NCBI GenBank assembly: GCA_027886185.1
Contig: WOAB01000211.1
Location: 4,502,001-4,566,000, forward strand
Direction of reading: 5' to 3'
DNA: 64,000 nt
Source: Rheum nobile
Taxonomy: Eukaryota > Streptophyta > Magnoliopsida > Caryophyllales > Polygonaceae
Shown one piece after another: positions 1 through 9,439 of the stretch; the first letter of the stretch is position 1, and every line of letters starts with the position of its first letter. The translations under genes and the position numbers were made by a program. The notes beneath the pieces are model-generated. The model was not told where the DNA came from and made no database searches. It saw only the letters and a list, made by a program, of their open reading frames with translations.

Positions 1-199
1 TCTCATACGAGGGGGCATATACATCAATGAATCCCCCCAGCCCCGCATGCTCTAAACAAAGCTCAGTGCACTCAAGCAGCCCCAGTACCTCTAAAGTGCC
101 CTTATGCAGAAATTTCGTCGGTAGGACACTACGCAATTTCACGACCTCAAACCTCTCCTTCTCCTTAGAGTTCATCCCAACCTTCCTTGATCTCGACAT
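1..199 (-). CDS. Envelope-like ORF of Athila element A, N-terminal 66 codons
   Basis: The frame opens with ATG at 199-197 and stays open to the window edge. It starts with a basic MSRSRK stretch. The following pattern, FLHKGTLEVLGLLE then HAGLGGFIDVYAPSYE, fits the N-terminal region of the plant Athila ORF-1 family (Pfam ATHILA), where a 'RAGW..F....AP.Y' type motif is usual. That ORF lies between integrase and the 3' LTR, as here. Its function in plants is unproven; it has been compared with retroviral env by position. No signal peptide is visible in this part. The family call rests on motif memory and the rest of the protein is outside the window. Confidence 0.7.
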   Translation of the reverse strand, partial: MSRSRKVGMNSKEKERFEVVKLRSVLPTKFLHKGTLEVLGLLECTELCLEHAGLGGFIDVYAPSYE

Positions 200-1064
200 T
201 GTAATGAATTACGGTGTGGAAAGCAAAAGGGAAGGAGGGACTCACAAAAGAAGCACTGAAAAATGCCTCTGGAGAGCTGCCGCTGGGGGGCGGTGGAGGG
301 GATGATTCTGGGCACTGTCGTCCTCGCCGCGGGGTGCGGTGACACCTCCTGCCGCTGGGTGCGGTGAGCAATTTCTGGCGATCCGAGCACAGCGAACACG
401 AGTCTCTACAGTCTCCACAAGCCGGGGTGGGGTCAAAGGCTTGGGTTTTGGCTCGGTGGGGGTCGAATGTGCTTGGGTGGGGTGGATCCGGCGCGGGGTG
501 CGGTGGATCTTGGTGGGTGCGGTGGTGGTTATGGGAGTGGAAGGTTTTGGGGTTGGAATTGGGGTTTTGGGTGAGTGAGGTAGGATTTGGGTGTGGGAAT
601 GTGGATTTGTGGAGGGAATGGTGGAGATTTGGGTGGGAATGGGTGGATTTTGGTGAGGTTTATGAAGGATGAGAGATTTGGGTGAGATGAGAGTTCGTGA
701 ATGGTGAGGGTATGGGAGGTTAGGGCTGATGGGGGAAGAAGGAAAGGGAAAGTTGGGGCCGGATGGCCCACCATAATTTTTATTTTATTTTATTTTTTTA
801 TTTTTCAACAAGAAATAAAGGGGTGCCCACCGCGGGTGCAGTGGGCTGCTCACCGCAGGGTGCAGTGAGCTCTCCAGAATCGCCTTTGCGTCTTATTCTT
901 CGTACCTGCACGTTAGTACGCAGACGAAAACGAAAAACAGAAAACAACTATCTAGCTAAGCTATGAAAATTCAAAGACAAAAGAAAAAGAAAGAAATAAA
1001 ATACCTCGGGTTGCCTCCCGAGCAGCGCCTTGGTTCACGTCGTTGGCTCGACGTAGACTCTTGT
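200..1064 (-). other. Noncoding spacer of element A between integrase and the envelope-like ORF
   Basis: No credible gene is present. It holds A-type inverted-repeat modules at about 281-368, 487-525 and 824-871, a strand-asymmetric stretch (about 420-760, plus strand rich in TGGG/GGAT, few C), an AT-rich patch near 775-815, and the conserved hairpin box just after the integrase stop. Short ORFs here on both strands are low-complexity products of the repeats. Confidence 0.7.
1005..1029 (-). promoter_or_regulatory. Conserved post-stop hairpin box, element A
   Basis: On the minus strand the box reads GGCGCTGCTCGGGAGGCAAC followed by CCGAG. It contains a perfect 6-bp stem, CTCGGG paired with CCCGAG, around the loop AGGCAA. 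It starts 35 nt after the integrase stop codon. Equivalent boxes lie 39-40 nt after the gag-protease stops of B and C. Its role is unknown; position suggests an RNA element acting at the end of the pol message or upstream of the next ORF. Confidence 0.6.
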
Positions 1065-2222
1065 CTAATCATTTTCAGCACTTGGCTCCTCAAGAGCCAT
1101 CTCATCAATTGCCTCAGTGTGGAAGCCCTCATGGTAAGGTTTTAACCTTTGACCATTGACCTTGAATGTCTTCTGAGTTGTTGGTTCGATTAGATCAACA
1201 ACACCATGTGGGTAGATCTCATCAATAATATATGGTCCTATCCACTTCAATCTAAGCTTCCCCGCAAAGAGTTTCAGGCGAGATTGAAACAAAAGGACTT
1301 TATCACCGGGGTGGAAGTCATTTCGCAAGATATTCTTGTCATGCCATGCCTTGGTTTTCGCCTTATAGATAACAACTTTGTCATACGAATCGAGGCGTAA
1401 CTCTTCCAACTCTTGCAGTTGCATCTTGCGGAACTCTCCTACCTCATCAATCTGCATGTTGCACTTCTTCACCGCCCACCATGCCTTATGTTCCAGCTCT
1501 ACAGGGAGATGGCAAGCTTTTCCAAATACGAGCCGGAAAGGAGATATCCCAATTGGAGTCTTAAAAGCGGTGCGGTAAGCCCACAATGCATCATTAAGCC
1601 TTAAACTCCAATCCTTCCTATTGGGTGCCACCGTCTTCTCAAGAATGGTCTTGATCTCTCTATTCGACACCTCAGCCTGCCCATTGGTCTGTGGATGATA
1701 GGCAGTGGAAACTCTTTGTGTGACGTGATACTTCTTCAGCAGGGCGGTCACAGTCTTGTTGCAGAAGTGGGTTCCCCGATCACTAATCAAAGCTTTGGGG
1801 ATCCCAAACCTGGAAAATATGTTCTTTTTCAAGAAACCTATCACAACTTTAGAATCATCAGTCCTGGTGGCCTTCGCTTCCACCCACTTGGAAACGTAGT
1901 CCACCGCAAGCAAAATATAGAGATTCCCAAAAGAACTAGGAAAGGGTCCCATAAAATCAATGCCCCACACATAAAAAACCTCACAAAAAATCAAAGACGA
2001 CTGAGGCATCTCATTCCTCCTAGAAATATTTCCCATCCTCTGACATCTATCACAAACTTTACAAAACGCAAATGCATCCCGAAAGATATGGGGCCAATAG
2101 AAACTTGTATCTAGCACTTTCCTAGCAGTCTTATTCGCACCAAATTGACCCCTACATGCTTCAGAATGACAAAAGCTAAGGATAGATTGTACCTCGTTAT
2201 CCGGAAGACATCGACGGATTAC
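1065..2222 (-). CDS. Integrase portion of Athila pol, element A
   Basis: This part joins cDNA to host DNA. It follows RNase H in the same frame but is separated by a TAG at 2223-2225, probably a CAG to TAG change. An N-terminal zinc-binding region begins with FCHSEACRGQFG and ends with CDRCQ; the second histidine of the usual HHCC pattern reads Q (RGQ where relatives have GGH). The catalytic triad is recognisable: D in GIDFMGPF, D in ALISDRGTHF, E in NGQAEVSNREI. The C-terminal part (GDKVLLF, KWIGPY) resembles the Athila integrase tail. The stop at 1065 is followed by the conserved hairpin box. The nonsense codon and missing histidine suggest it is no longer active. Confidence 0.93.
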   Translation of the reverse strand, partial: VIRRCLPDNEVQSILSFCHSEACRGQFGANKTARKVLDTSFYWPHIFRDAFAFCKVCDRCQRMGNISRRNEMPQSSLIFCEVFYVWGIDFMGPFPSSFGNLYILLAVDYVSKWVEAKATRTDDSKVVIGFLKKNIFSRFGIPKALISDRGTHFCNKTVTALLKKYHVTQRVSTAYHPQTNGQAEVSNREIKTILEKTVAPNRKDWSLRLNDALWAYRTAFKTPIGISPFRLVFGKACHLPVELEHKAWWAVKKCNMQIDEVGEFRKMQLQELEELRLDSYDKVVIYKAKTKAWHDKNILRNDFHPGDKVLLFQSRLKLFAGKLRLKWIGPYIIDEIYPHGVVDLIEPTTQKTFKVNGQRLKPYHEGFHTEAIDEMALEEPSAEND

Positions 2223-4388
2223 CTAGTCGACACAGTGTCTCCAGAGATATGGGTCGTCCCAAATGTAGTGTCGAGCTTCTCTCCGTACCTTCTCCCGTTG
2301 CGCCTTGGTATGATCCGGAGGAAATTCCCCACGAACCAAGTAGTTCACAATGTCGGCATACCATGGTCGAAAGGAATAGATCCCGAGGACGGACATGTGG
2401 AAGTACGACTCGAGCGAAGAGACGCTCACATCACCGATGAATCCCTCTGTTATTCTCACCGCGGGTGCGGTCGGTGTCACCGCGGGGTGCGGTGACACTC
2501 CAGAAGACTCGCCAGAAGCAGTTCCTCCACCGCTGGGTGCGGTACTCCCCACCGCGGGGTGCGGTGACACTGGGGAATTCTCGAGAAAATTATCAACGTC
2601 ACCACAAGTTGCGGTGACTTCCACCGCGGGGTGCGGTGGGCACTCCAGAATCCCCACTTGGAAGAGGGTGTCGTCTGGAAAGGTTCCATGGATGGGATTT
2701 TGCTTCCCGGGCTTGTCTTCCTCATTCATAAGCCTACTCAAGTGATCTGCCACCAAGTTCTCTACTCCTTTCTTGTCTCGTATCTCCACATCAAACTCAC
2801 TCAGCAGAAGAACCCATCGAATCAATCTTGGATTTGCCTCTTTCTTCGTCATTAGGTAACGAAGGGTGGCGTGATCTGTGTATATGATCACCTTCACTCC
2901 CAGAAGATATTGCCTGAATTTCTCCAAGGCAAACACCACAACCAACATCTCTTTCTCAGTAGTGGAGTAGTTTCGTTGCACGCCATTTAGAGTCATGGAC
3001 GCGTAGTGAATCACATGAGAGGCCCTTCCCTCTTTCTGCCCCAAAACTGCTCCAACTGCATAATCACTGGCATCACACATTATCTCGAACGGTCGAGACC
3101 AATCAGGTGCTTGGATAATCGGTGCACTTGTCAAGCGTTCCTTCAAACAATCAAACGCCTTCTTGTACTCCTCATTCCAATCAAAAGTCACCTCTTTCTT
3201 CAGCAGCTCGCATAAGGGTGATGAGATCTTGGAAAAGTCCTTGATAAACCTGCGATAAAAACCTGTATGGCCTAGGAAGGAACGAACTTCACGCACATTA
3301 GTAGGATAAGGCAAAGACTGAATTACATCAATCTTTGCCTTATCGACCTCAATACCCTTAGAAGAGACGATATGACCTAACACAATCCCTTGTTCTACCA
3401 TAAAATGACACTTTTCAGAATTTAAAACTAAGTTAGTTTCAACACATCTTTTAAGCACAAGTGTCAAATGGTTTAAACATTTATCAAAGCTGTCCCCATG
3501 TACCGTGAAATCATCCATGAATACCTCAATGGAATTTTCAATATACTCAGAGAAAATACTTACCATACATCGTTGAAAAGTATCGGGTGCGTTACGTAGT
3601 CCAAAAGGCATTCTGCGGTATGCAAAAGTGCCAAAGGGACATGTAAAAGTAGTCTTCTCCTGGTCTTCTGGCGCTATGGCCACCTGAAAATACCCTGAGT
3701 ATCCATCTAGAAAACAATAATAGGGGCGCCCAGCAAGGCGTTCTAGCATTTGATCAATAAAAGGCAAAGGAAAGTGGTCTTTTCGGGTTACCGCGTTCAG
3801 CTTACGGTAATCAATGCAGACTCTCCAGCCCGTTATAGTTCTTGTAGGGACCAACTCTCCTTGTTGGTTCTCAACCACTGTGATCTCTCCCTTCTTGGGG
3901 ACAACCTGAGTGGGGCTGACCCAACGACTGTCAGAGATGGGGAAGATCATGTCAGCTTGAAGGAGTTTCAGCTCCTCCTTCTTCACGACCTCCATCATAG
4001 GTGGGTTAAGCCTCCTTTGTGGTTGTCTGGATGGCTTGGCTTTATCCTCTAGTAAGATCCGATGCATACATGTGGAGGGACTAATCCCTTTTATGTCGGC
4101 AATGGTCCATCCCAGCGCAGTCTTATGCTCCTTCAATATCTCCACTAGCTTCTCCTCTTGCTCCTTTGAAAGCTTACTAGACACAATGACTGGCAAAGTG
4201 TCGTTGACTCCAAGAAAAGCGTACTTGAGGTGATCAGGGAGTTGTTTGAGTTCACTATCGGGAGCCTGTACAATAGAAGGAACAAGCTTCTCGCTCGGTG
4301 TTAGCAAGTTGGGGTCAATGCCCAAAGGTTCAATAGGAAGCTTACCGTTCACATCCATCTGAGATAAGACCACCTGCATGTTAGTTGA
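2223..4388 (-). CDS. Reverse transcriptase and RNase H portion of Athila pol, element A
   Basis: This encodes the RNA-dependent DNA polymerase and its RNase H. RT motifs read in order: WRVCIDYRKLN, FPLPFIDQML, YCFLDGYSGYFQ, FTCPFGTFAYRRMPFGL and the catalytic VFMDD. The RNase H part follows with MCDASDYAVGAVLGQ, STTEKEMLVVVFALEKFRQY, VIIYTDHATL and VADHLSRL, so its acidic residues appear present. Between RNase H and integrase lies a low-complexity linker made by A-type inverted repeats. The frame is cut upstream by insertion of element B at 4388/4389 and runs on in the same frame at 11661. It ends at the TAG at 2223. Confidence 0.95.
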   Translation of the reverse strand, partial: STNMQVVLSQMDVNGKLPIEPLGIDPNLLTPSEKLVPSIVQAPDSELKQLPDHLKYAFLGVNDTLPVIVSSKLSKEQEEKLVEILKEHKTALGWTIADIKGISPSTCMHRILLEDKAKPSRQPQRRLNPPMMEVVKKEELKLLQADMIFPISDSRWVSPTQVVPKKGEITVVENQQGELVPTRTITGWRVCIDYRKLNAVTRKDHFPLPFIDQMLERLAGRPYYCFLDGYSGYFQVAIAPEDQEKTTFTCPFGTFAYRRMPFGLRNAPDTFQRCMVSIFSEYIENSIEVFMDDFTVHGDSFDKCLNHLTLVLKRCVETNLVLNSEKCHFMVEQGIVLGHIVSSKGIEVDKAKIDVIQSLPYPTNVREVRSFLGHTGFYRRFIKDFSKISSPLCELLKKEVTFDWNEEYKKAFDCLKERLTSAPIIQAPDWSRPFEIMCDASDYAVGAVLGQKEGRASHVIHYASMTLNGVQRNYSTTEKEMLVVVFALEKFRQYLLGVKVIIYTDHATLRYLMTKKEANPRLIRWVLLLSEFDVEIRDKKGVENLVADHLSRLMNEEDKPGKQNPIHGTFPDDTLFQVGILECPPHPAVEVTATCGDVDNFLENSPVSPHPAVGSTAPSGGGTASGESSGVSPHPAVTPTAPAVRITEGFIGDVSVSSLESYFHMSVLGIYSFRPWYADIVNYLVRGEFPPDHTKAQREKVRREARHYIWDDPYLWRHCVD
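2456..2640. repeat. A-type inverted-repeat cluster in the RNase H-integrase linker
   Basis: At least four copies of CACCGC-GGGGT-GCGGTG or one-base variants, plus a decayed copy (CACCACAAGTTGCGGTG), occur with short spacers that often contain CTCCAGAA. Each is a 6-bp inverted repeat around a 5-base loop. The host ORF stays open, and on the minus strand the copies read as repeated PHPAV. Confidence 0.9.
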
Positions 4389-5865
4389 TGATAAGCACTA
4401 CTTTGTAGGGCTTAACTAAGAGTCATTAGAGGATTTATTGGTGCCATTCGGGTAGATTTAGACACATTCATGTGCATGGTGTTTGGGGGCGAAGTTGGTG
4501 TTTTTGGAGGTGTTTGAGCGGTTTTGGAGATCATATGAGACACTGAGGAGGAAGCCACCAGTAGTAGACGCCAAGGGAGTGCAATGAAGAGTAGAACAAC
4601 GGTAGGCTGAATTCAATTGGTTCGTTCTCTCTACTTAGATGTTCAAATGCAGTGATTCCAATTCTAGGAGTTAGATCTTGAAGTCTACTGCAAGTCCTCA
4701 AAAAATGAGCGCAATCCGAGTTGGGAATCAAACGTTATGGCGTTTCTACGGAAGTGTCATAGGAGCTGAACCGAAGAACAGCGACGGCGCCCGCCGTGCA
4801 CATTGCGGCGCCCGCCTCCAATTCCCATCCAGGAACCTTTGCTACGACATTGTCACGGCGCCCGCCGTGGAAATGCGGCGCCCGCCGCAATTATGGCGCC
4901 CGCCGTGGAGGTTGCAGCGCCCGCCGCCTCTGTTGGATGCACCGTCGAGCCGTTTCCTTATTTGCTTTATTTTTCATTATTTTATTACATTTTATTATTC
5001 CGTTTTAGGTTAATTCCAGACTTTATTTCCTTTAGTATTTAAGGGTAGAGAAAGGCTTGTTTGCCTATCGTCATCTCTCGAACCCTAATTTCATTCTACG
5101 TATTTTTGCTATGAAGAACTAAGCCTCCCTTGGCTTAGTTAGACGTTGAAGCTTTCGTTTTGATTCAGTTGTGAGATTCTCATTCTTAATCTATTGCATG
5201 TATTTTATCTATTCTCTTGCTTGATTGCTTATGATTGATATTGATAATTTCTAGTCTGATCAACTAGGGTTTGTTGTTATTGATCTATTGCTAGATTTAG
5301 ATTGTTATTGGTTGAGCATATCTATTTCAGAGTAGCAACTGCATCGTGCTAGTATCTGGTTGTGCTAGTCTTATGCAGAAGAGAACTGATTTACATTCTA
5401 GGATAAAAGCTGGTTGTTTTATGCTAGAATTGTATCCAACTATATTCCTATCCATAAGGCTGCTGTTAAACTAAATCTTGATAGTTTCAGGGTTGTTTAA
5501 TTAGTTAGTGCTAATAGTATCTGGTTGTGCTATTAGTTATATCTGAAAAGGAATTGGAATTTCCATTGCATGAGATTTTGAATGATTATCTATGATCAAC
5601 TTGTCATACGAATAGTGGATGTTGTTTGACTAAGTGTTTTTCCCATCACTGATTTCACAACTCTTTCGCTTGTTTACCTTTGCATGTTTAGAACTTACAA
5701 AACAAACAAAACCCCCCTTTGGTTACTTTGCTTTGACACATAATTTGCATACATAGACAGAATTCGCCTCCCTGTGGGTTCGACCTTTACTTACCTAGGA
5801 CTACGGTTTAGGGTTTGTTTGGATATTTTGCATAGCAGTTTTTACACGACGAAAATTTGTTATCA
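4389..5865 (+). repeat. 5' LTR of element B (1477 bp)
   Basis: It begins TGATAAGCAC and ends TTATCA. A TATA-like TATTTAAGGG is at about 5036-5045. Six B-type inverted repeats (GGCG-CC-CGCC cores) occupy 4784-4928, roughly 100-250 bp upstream of that box, so in U3. It matches the 3' LTR closely, except that the 3' LTR carries a 35-bp duplication. Confidence 0.95.
4784..4928. repeat. B-type inverted-repeat cluster in U3 of the 5' LTR
   Basis: Six copies follow the pattern (C/G)NCGGCG-CC-CGCCGN; the cleanest is CACGGCGCCCGCCGTG at 4854-4869, a perfect 7-bp inverted repeat with a 2-base centre. Copies are 20-45 bp apart. The same cluster is at about 10549-10695 in the 3' LTR. Confidence 0.9.
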
Positions 5866-5868
5866 AAT

Positions 5869-5886
5869 TGGCGCCGTTGCTGGGGA
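5869..5886 (+). promoter_or_regulatory. Primer binding site of element B
   Basis: TGGCGCCGTTGCTGGGGA starts 3 bp after the LTR end. TGG is the complement of a tRNA CCA tail, and this is the usual Athila PBS form (reported as tRNA-Asp type). Confidence 0.9.
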
Positions 5887-5944
5887 GGCAATAATCTATT
5901 TTGTGTGTGTGATTTGTGTGCCAATCTTGGTGTGAACCTATCTT

Positions 5945-8698
5945 ATGGTTCACACCCGTGTTACTAATAATCTACCTCTAGTTTTTGAACCAGAAATCGA
6001 AAAAACTTTCCTTCAAGCTCGCAGGGCTGCGAATTTGCTACTTCAGGAAGCTGATATAATGGCAGCCCGTGTTACTCTGGAATCTTGGACAGCTCCTAAC
6101 TTGGAGCAACCAACTCGTGCTGTGCAATTCCCTGCCCTGGGTGATGGGGTTAAATTTGAGCTCAAGACAGGAGTAGTCCATTTACTCCCGAAATTCAGTG
6201 GAACCCCGCTGGAGGATCCTATTCAGCACCTGGATGAGTTCCTTGAGGTTTGCACCAGTATGAGGCCATCTGAGATTACTGAAGATCAGATGAGGTTGAG
6301 AGTCTTTTCCTTTTCTCTGAAGGATTTTGCTAAAGACTGGTATCATTCTTTACCACCAGGGAGCATCACTACTTGGGTGAATTTGAAGAAGGTGTTTCTT
6401 GATAAATACTTTCCGGCAATCAAGTCCAATCAGCTCAAGAAGAAGATCTGCAACGTGGAGCAACTGTCTAATGAGTCTCTCTATGATTATTATGAGCGCT
6501 TCAAGAAACTGGTGAAGAGTTGTCCCTACCATAGTTACGAAAAACATGATCTAATTCTCTATTTACATGGAGGACTTCGTGAAGATGATCGTCGGATGGT
6601 GAATTCTTCATGTGGTGGGAATATTCTCCAGAGGACTTACGAAGAAGCTCTAGAGATATTTGCTACTCTGGCTGATGACTCTAGACAGTACAGTGGGAGA
6701 GGTTCCCAAAGCTTGGTAGTTGCTAGTTCTCAGTCAAAGATTGATCAGGCTGATTTTAATGTGCTGAGAGAGGAAGTGAGGCGCCTGAAGCTGAAAGGTA
6801 CGCCTCAGCAGGCTAAGGCCTGTGAGATCTATCATGACGACTTGCATCCTACTGATTCATGTCCTACTCTACAAGAGGAAGTGAATCATGTAGGAGGATA
6901 TCAGCAGAGGCCCAGGCATGACCCTTATTCTAATACATACAATCCTGGTTGGAGGGATCATCCCAACTTCAGATGGAGAGACCCAGAGCAAAATCAACCA
7001 CAGGGTAATCCTCAACAGCCTAGGCAGCCATTTGTGCCACAACCTCAAGGGCAGAGCTCGAATCCTTCGTCGTCTATGGAGGACATGATGAAGATGCTAA
7101 TGCAGAGCCATGTAAACCTCAATGAAAATGTTGCTAAGTTGTCTAAAAGCCAATTGCAGTTCCAAGAGACAACTCAAGCTAGCATCCAAAACTTGGAAAG
7201 GCAATTTGGTCAAATTTCTCAAGTGGTGAGCAAGCTTGACGCAAAGGTCTCTGGTAAACTTCCATCTCAAACGGAAGTGAACCCGAACATTAGGAATGTC
7301 AGTGCTGTAACGCTGAGGAGTGGAAAGAGGCTCGAGGAGGATAATTCTGAGGTCAACAAAGAAGAGAATGCGGACCTGGAGCAGAACAGCGACGACGATC
7401 GCCGTAATTCTTACGACGACCGCCACCCAATTCACGGCGACCGCCGTGAACCTTACGGCGCCCGCCGTGACGGTGAGCCGAATCCCGAACTTTCTGATGA
7501 TGTTCACGGTGACCGCCGCCAACCTTACGGCGACCGCCGCCCCTCCGAAGCTGATCCCGAGGCTGAGAAAGAGTATGAACCTCCGATTTTTCCTGATTGG
7601 AAGCCTGTTGCACCATTTCCGTCTGCTTTGAAGCGTACCAAGCCACTTGCGCAGGACAAGGACATATTTGAGATGTTCAGAAACATGGAGGTCAACATCC
7701 CTCTCCTAAATTTGATCAAGTCTGTCCCTCGTTATGCCAAGTTCTTGAAGCCGATGTGCACCACAAAGAGGAATCAGGATAGGAACATCAAGAAGAAGGT
7801 AAAGGTAAGCGAACATGTTTCTGCTGTGTTTCAGAAGCGCTTATCCAAGAAGTGTGGCGACTCAGGTATGTTCACCATCTCTATTACTATTGGAGGTACC
7901 AAGTTCAATAAAGCTATGTTAGATTTAGGTGCTTCCATTAATGTTCTACCTTCATCTCTTTGTGAATCCTTACGATTAGGACCCATGCATGCGACCAATA
8001 TTTTCATTCAGTTAGTTGATCGATCTAGTGTGCGTCCTATAGGGATAGTGGAGGATGTTTTGGTTAGGGTTGGTGATCTTACTTTTCCTGCTGACTTCTA
8101 TGTGCTCAATATGGAACACGATATGCATACAACCCCTATTCTGTTAGGGAGACCTTTCCTGAAAACTGCCAACACTAAGATTAATGTGAGTACTGGTTCT
8201 TTAACCATGGAATTTGATGGCCAAACTATGAACTACAATATCTATGACGCCATGAAATCTCCTTCGGATGATCATTCTTTGTGTGCAATTGATGTACTTG
8301 AGCCTGTGGTGCACGATGCTTCTGATGATGAGCACCTAGATGACATACAATCTATCATTGTTGATTCTAGCTTGGATTTTACTCTATCTACTGAGTTGCA
8401 AGAAGGTGTCAATGAGTCGGACGCTTACTATAAGATTCCTCCAGAGCTACCAGGCAAATCGCCTTTACTGCTGACCCCGAGCGAGAAGCTCGTTCCTTCT
8501 TTTGTGCAGGTCCCTGAAGTTGAGGTTAAACACCCCCCTGATCGATCTAAGTATGGGGGAGACGCGACTAAGAAGGTCAAGATGGAGGGGCCGCTGAAGA
8601 AGAAGAAGAATGGTCTAAGGTTCAAACCTTTCCATAATTGGTTCAGGAAGGAGGTATGGATTAAGAAGGTTCCTAAAGAGCCTGACGATATGGATTGA
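5945..8698 (+). CDS. Gag-protease polyprotein of non-autonomous element B (917 aa)
   Basis: The protein starts MVHTRVTN, as do the gag proteins of A and C, which fixes the start. The capsid-like core is at about residues 55-230 (KFELKTGVVHLLPKFSG, FAKDWYHSLPPGSITTW, LYDYYERFKKLVKSCPYHSY). The zinc knuckle near residue 297 reads CEIYHDDLHPTDSC: the second cysteine of the CX2CX4HX4C pattern is tyrosine, a possible TGT to TAT change. A low-complexity linker at about residues 480-535 repeats YGDRR, encoded by B-type inverted repeats. The protease follows, with MLDLGASINVLP (Athila form of D-T/S-G-A-S) and ILLGRPFL. The ORF ends without entering RT; a basic tail (KKKKNGLRFKPFHNW) replaces it. It is intact over its whole length. 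Confidence 0.93.
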   Translation: MVHTRVTNNLPLVFEPEIEKTFLQARRAANLLLQEADIMAARVTLESWTAPNLEQPTRAVQFPALGDGVKFELKTGVVHLLPKFSGTPLEDPIQHLDEFLEVCTSMRPSEITEDQMRLRVFSFSLKDFAKDWYHSLPPGSITTWVNLKKVFLDKYFPAIKSNQLKKKICNVEQLSNESLYDYYERFKKLVKSCPYHSYEKHDLILYLHGGLREDDRRMVNSSCGGNILQRTYEEALEIFATLADDSRQYSGRGSQSLVVASSQSKIDQADFNVLREEVRRLKLKGTPQQAKACEIYHDDLHPTDSCPTLQEEVNHVGGYQQRPRHDPYSNTYNPGWRDHPNFRWRDPEQNQPQGNPQQPRQPFVPQPQGQSSNPSSSMEDMMKMLMQSHVNLNENVAKLSKSQLQFQETTQASIQNLERQFGQISQVVSKLDAKVSGKLPSQTEVNPNIRNVSAVTLRSGKRLEEDNSEVNKEENADLEQNSDDDRRNSYDDRHPIHGDRREPYGARRDGEPNPELSDDVHGDRRQPYGDRRPSEADPEAEKEYEPPIFPDWKPVAPFPSALKRTKPLAQDKDIFEMFRNMEVNIPLLNLIKSVPRYAKFLKPMCTTKRNQDRNIKKKVKVSEHVSAVFQKRLSKKCGDSGMFTISITIGGTKFNKAMLDLGASINVLPSSLCESLRLGPMHATNIFIQLVDRSSVRPIGIVEDVLVRVGDLTFPADFYVLNMEHDMHTTPILLGRPFLKTANTKINVSTGSLTMEFDGQTMNYNIYDAMKSPSDDHSLCAIDVLEPVVHDASDDEHLDDIQSIIVDSSLDFTLSTELQEGVNESDAYYKIPPELPGKSPLLLTPSEKLVPSFVQVPEVEVKHPPDRSKYGGDATKKVKMEGPLKKKKNGLRFKPFHNWFRKEVWIKKVPKEPDDMD
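7391..7541. repeat. B-type inverted repeats inside gag-protease linker
   Basis: Copies such as CACGGCGACCGCCGTG (CACGGCG-AC-CGCCGTG) and TACGGCGACCGCCGCC recur about seven times. The centre is usually AC here rather than CC as in the LTR. They read in frame as (Y/H)GDRR or YGARR. Confidence 0.9.
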
Positions 8699-9439
8699 GG
8701 ATGTTCGAGTAGTATGTCGAGCCAACGACATTAACTAAGGCGCTGCTCGGGAGGCAACCCGATGTTAGGTAGTTTATTTCCTTTCCCTTAATCATTTTCT
8801 TTTGTTTTTCCTTTTAGTTTTTGCTTTCTGTGTCGAACTAACTTGTAGGAAGCGTATCCAAGTGAAGAAGGAGAAGCGGCGACCGCCGCCCCCCTTACGG
8901 CGACCGCCGCCAACCCCCTCCTCCGACACTTTTCTTACGGCGATCGCCGCCATTCTCAGGTTCGTTTCCTTTTTATTTTATCTAAAAAAAAAATGGGCCC
9001 CGAAAAAACCTTAAACGGGGAGCAAAAGACGAAAATAAAATACCCCGAAAAGACCTTAAACGGGGAGAAAAAGTCAAAAAAAAAAAAGTTCTACCGGAGG
9101 CCAGCTGCCCAGCGTTTCCTATGGAGAGATGGTGCGCATCATGTTGTCAAGGAAGAGACATTAGCCCCACTTTGTATTTGGAAATGATGGTGGCCCTGCA
9201 GTCGACAGCTGGAGAGGAGATACACCAGGGCCCAACCACGATTACATCTGGGCCCCATTTTTGTGTTTGTTGAAGGCCATGCAACCCCGCCATCCCTGCC
9301 ATACCACTATTCCCCACAGTGGTTCCCTATGGTTGTACGGTAGATGAAGATTATGGCGTTGATGCCGACACCCGTGACATGGACGTTTATTGAGAAGACC
9401 GCCATCGACATCTTCCGTGTCCAAGCCAGCTCGGCAACG
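8699..9439 (+). other. 3' noncoding region of element B, proximal part
   Basis: It contains the post-stop hairpin box, three B-type inverted repeats (8876-8952), a tandem pair of units starting CCCCGAAAA and ending AAACGGGG (8998-9020 and 9043-9065), and then sequence from about 9090 that matches the equivalent region of C. No gene is seen. Confidence 0.75.
8739..8757 (+). promoter_or_regulatory. Conserved post-stop hairpin box, element B
   Basis: GGCGCTGCTCGGGAGGCAAC begins 40 nt after the gag-protease TGA; with the following CCGA it can form TCGGG/CCCGA around AGGCAA. It is nearly identical to the box after the integrase of A, and both are preceded by TCGAGCCAACGAC. Confidence 0.6.

Noticed and set aside
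339..774. Gly/Trp-rich and Pro-rich ORFs on both strands
   Set aside because: Low-complexity reading of the TGGG-rich spacer and inverted repeats; no start context or homologue recognised.
1695..2114. Plus-strand ORF of 139 codons
   Set aside because: It is the antisense shadow of the integrase of A.
2456..2640. CRISPR-like repeat array
   Set aside because: Repeats are short inverted motifs with irregular spacing, lie inside an open plant retrotransposon gene, and recur in LTRs; there are no spacers of constant length or cas genes.
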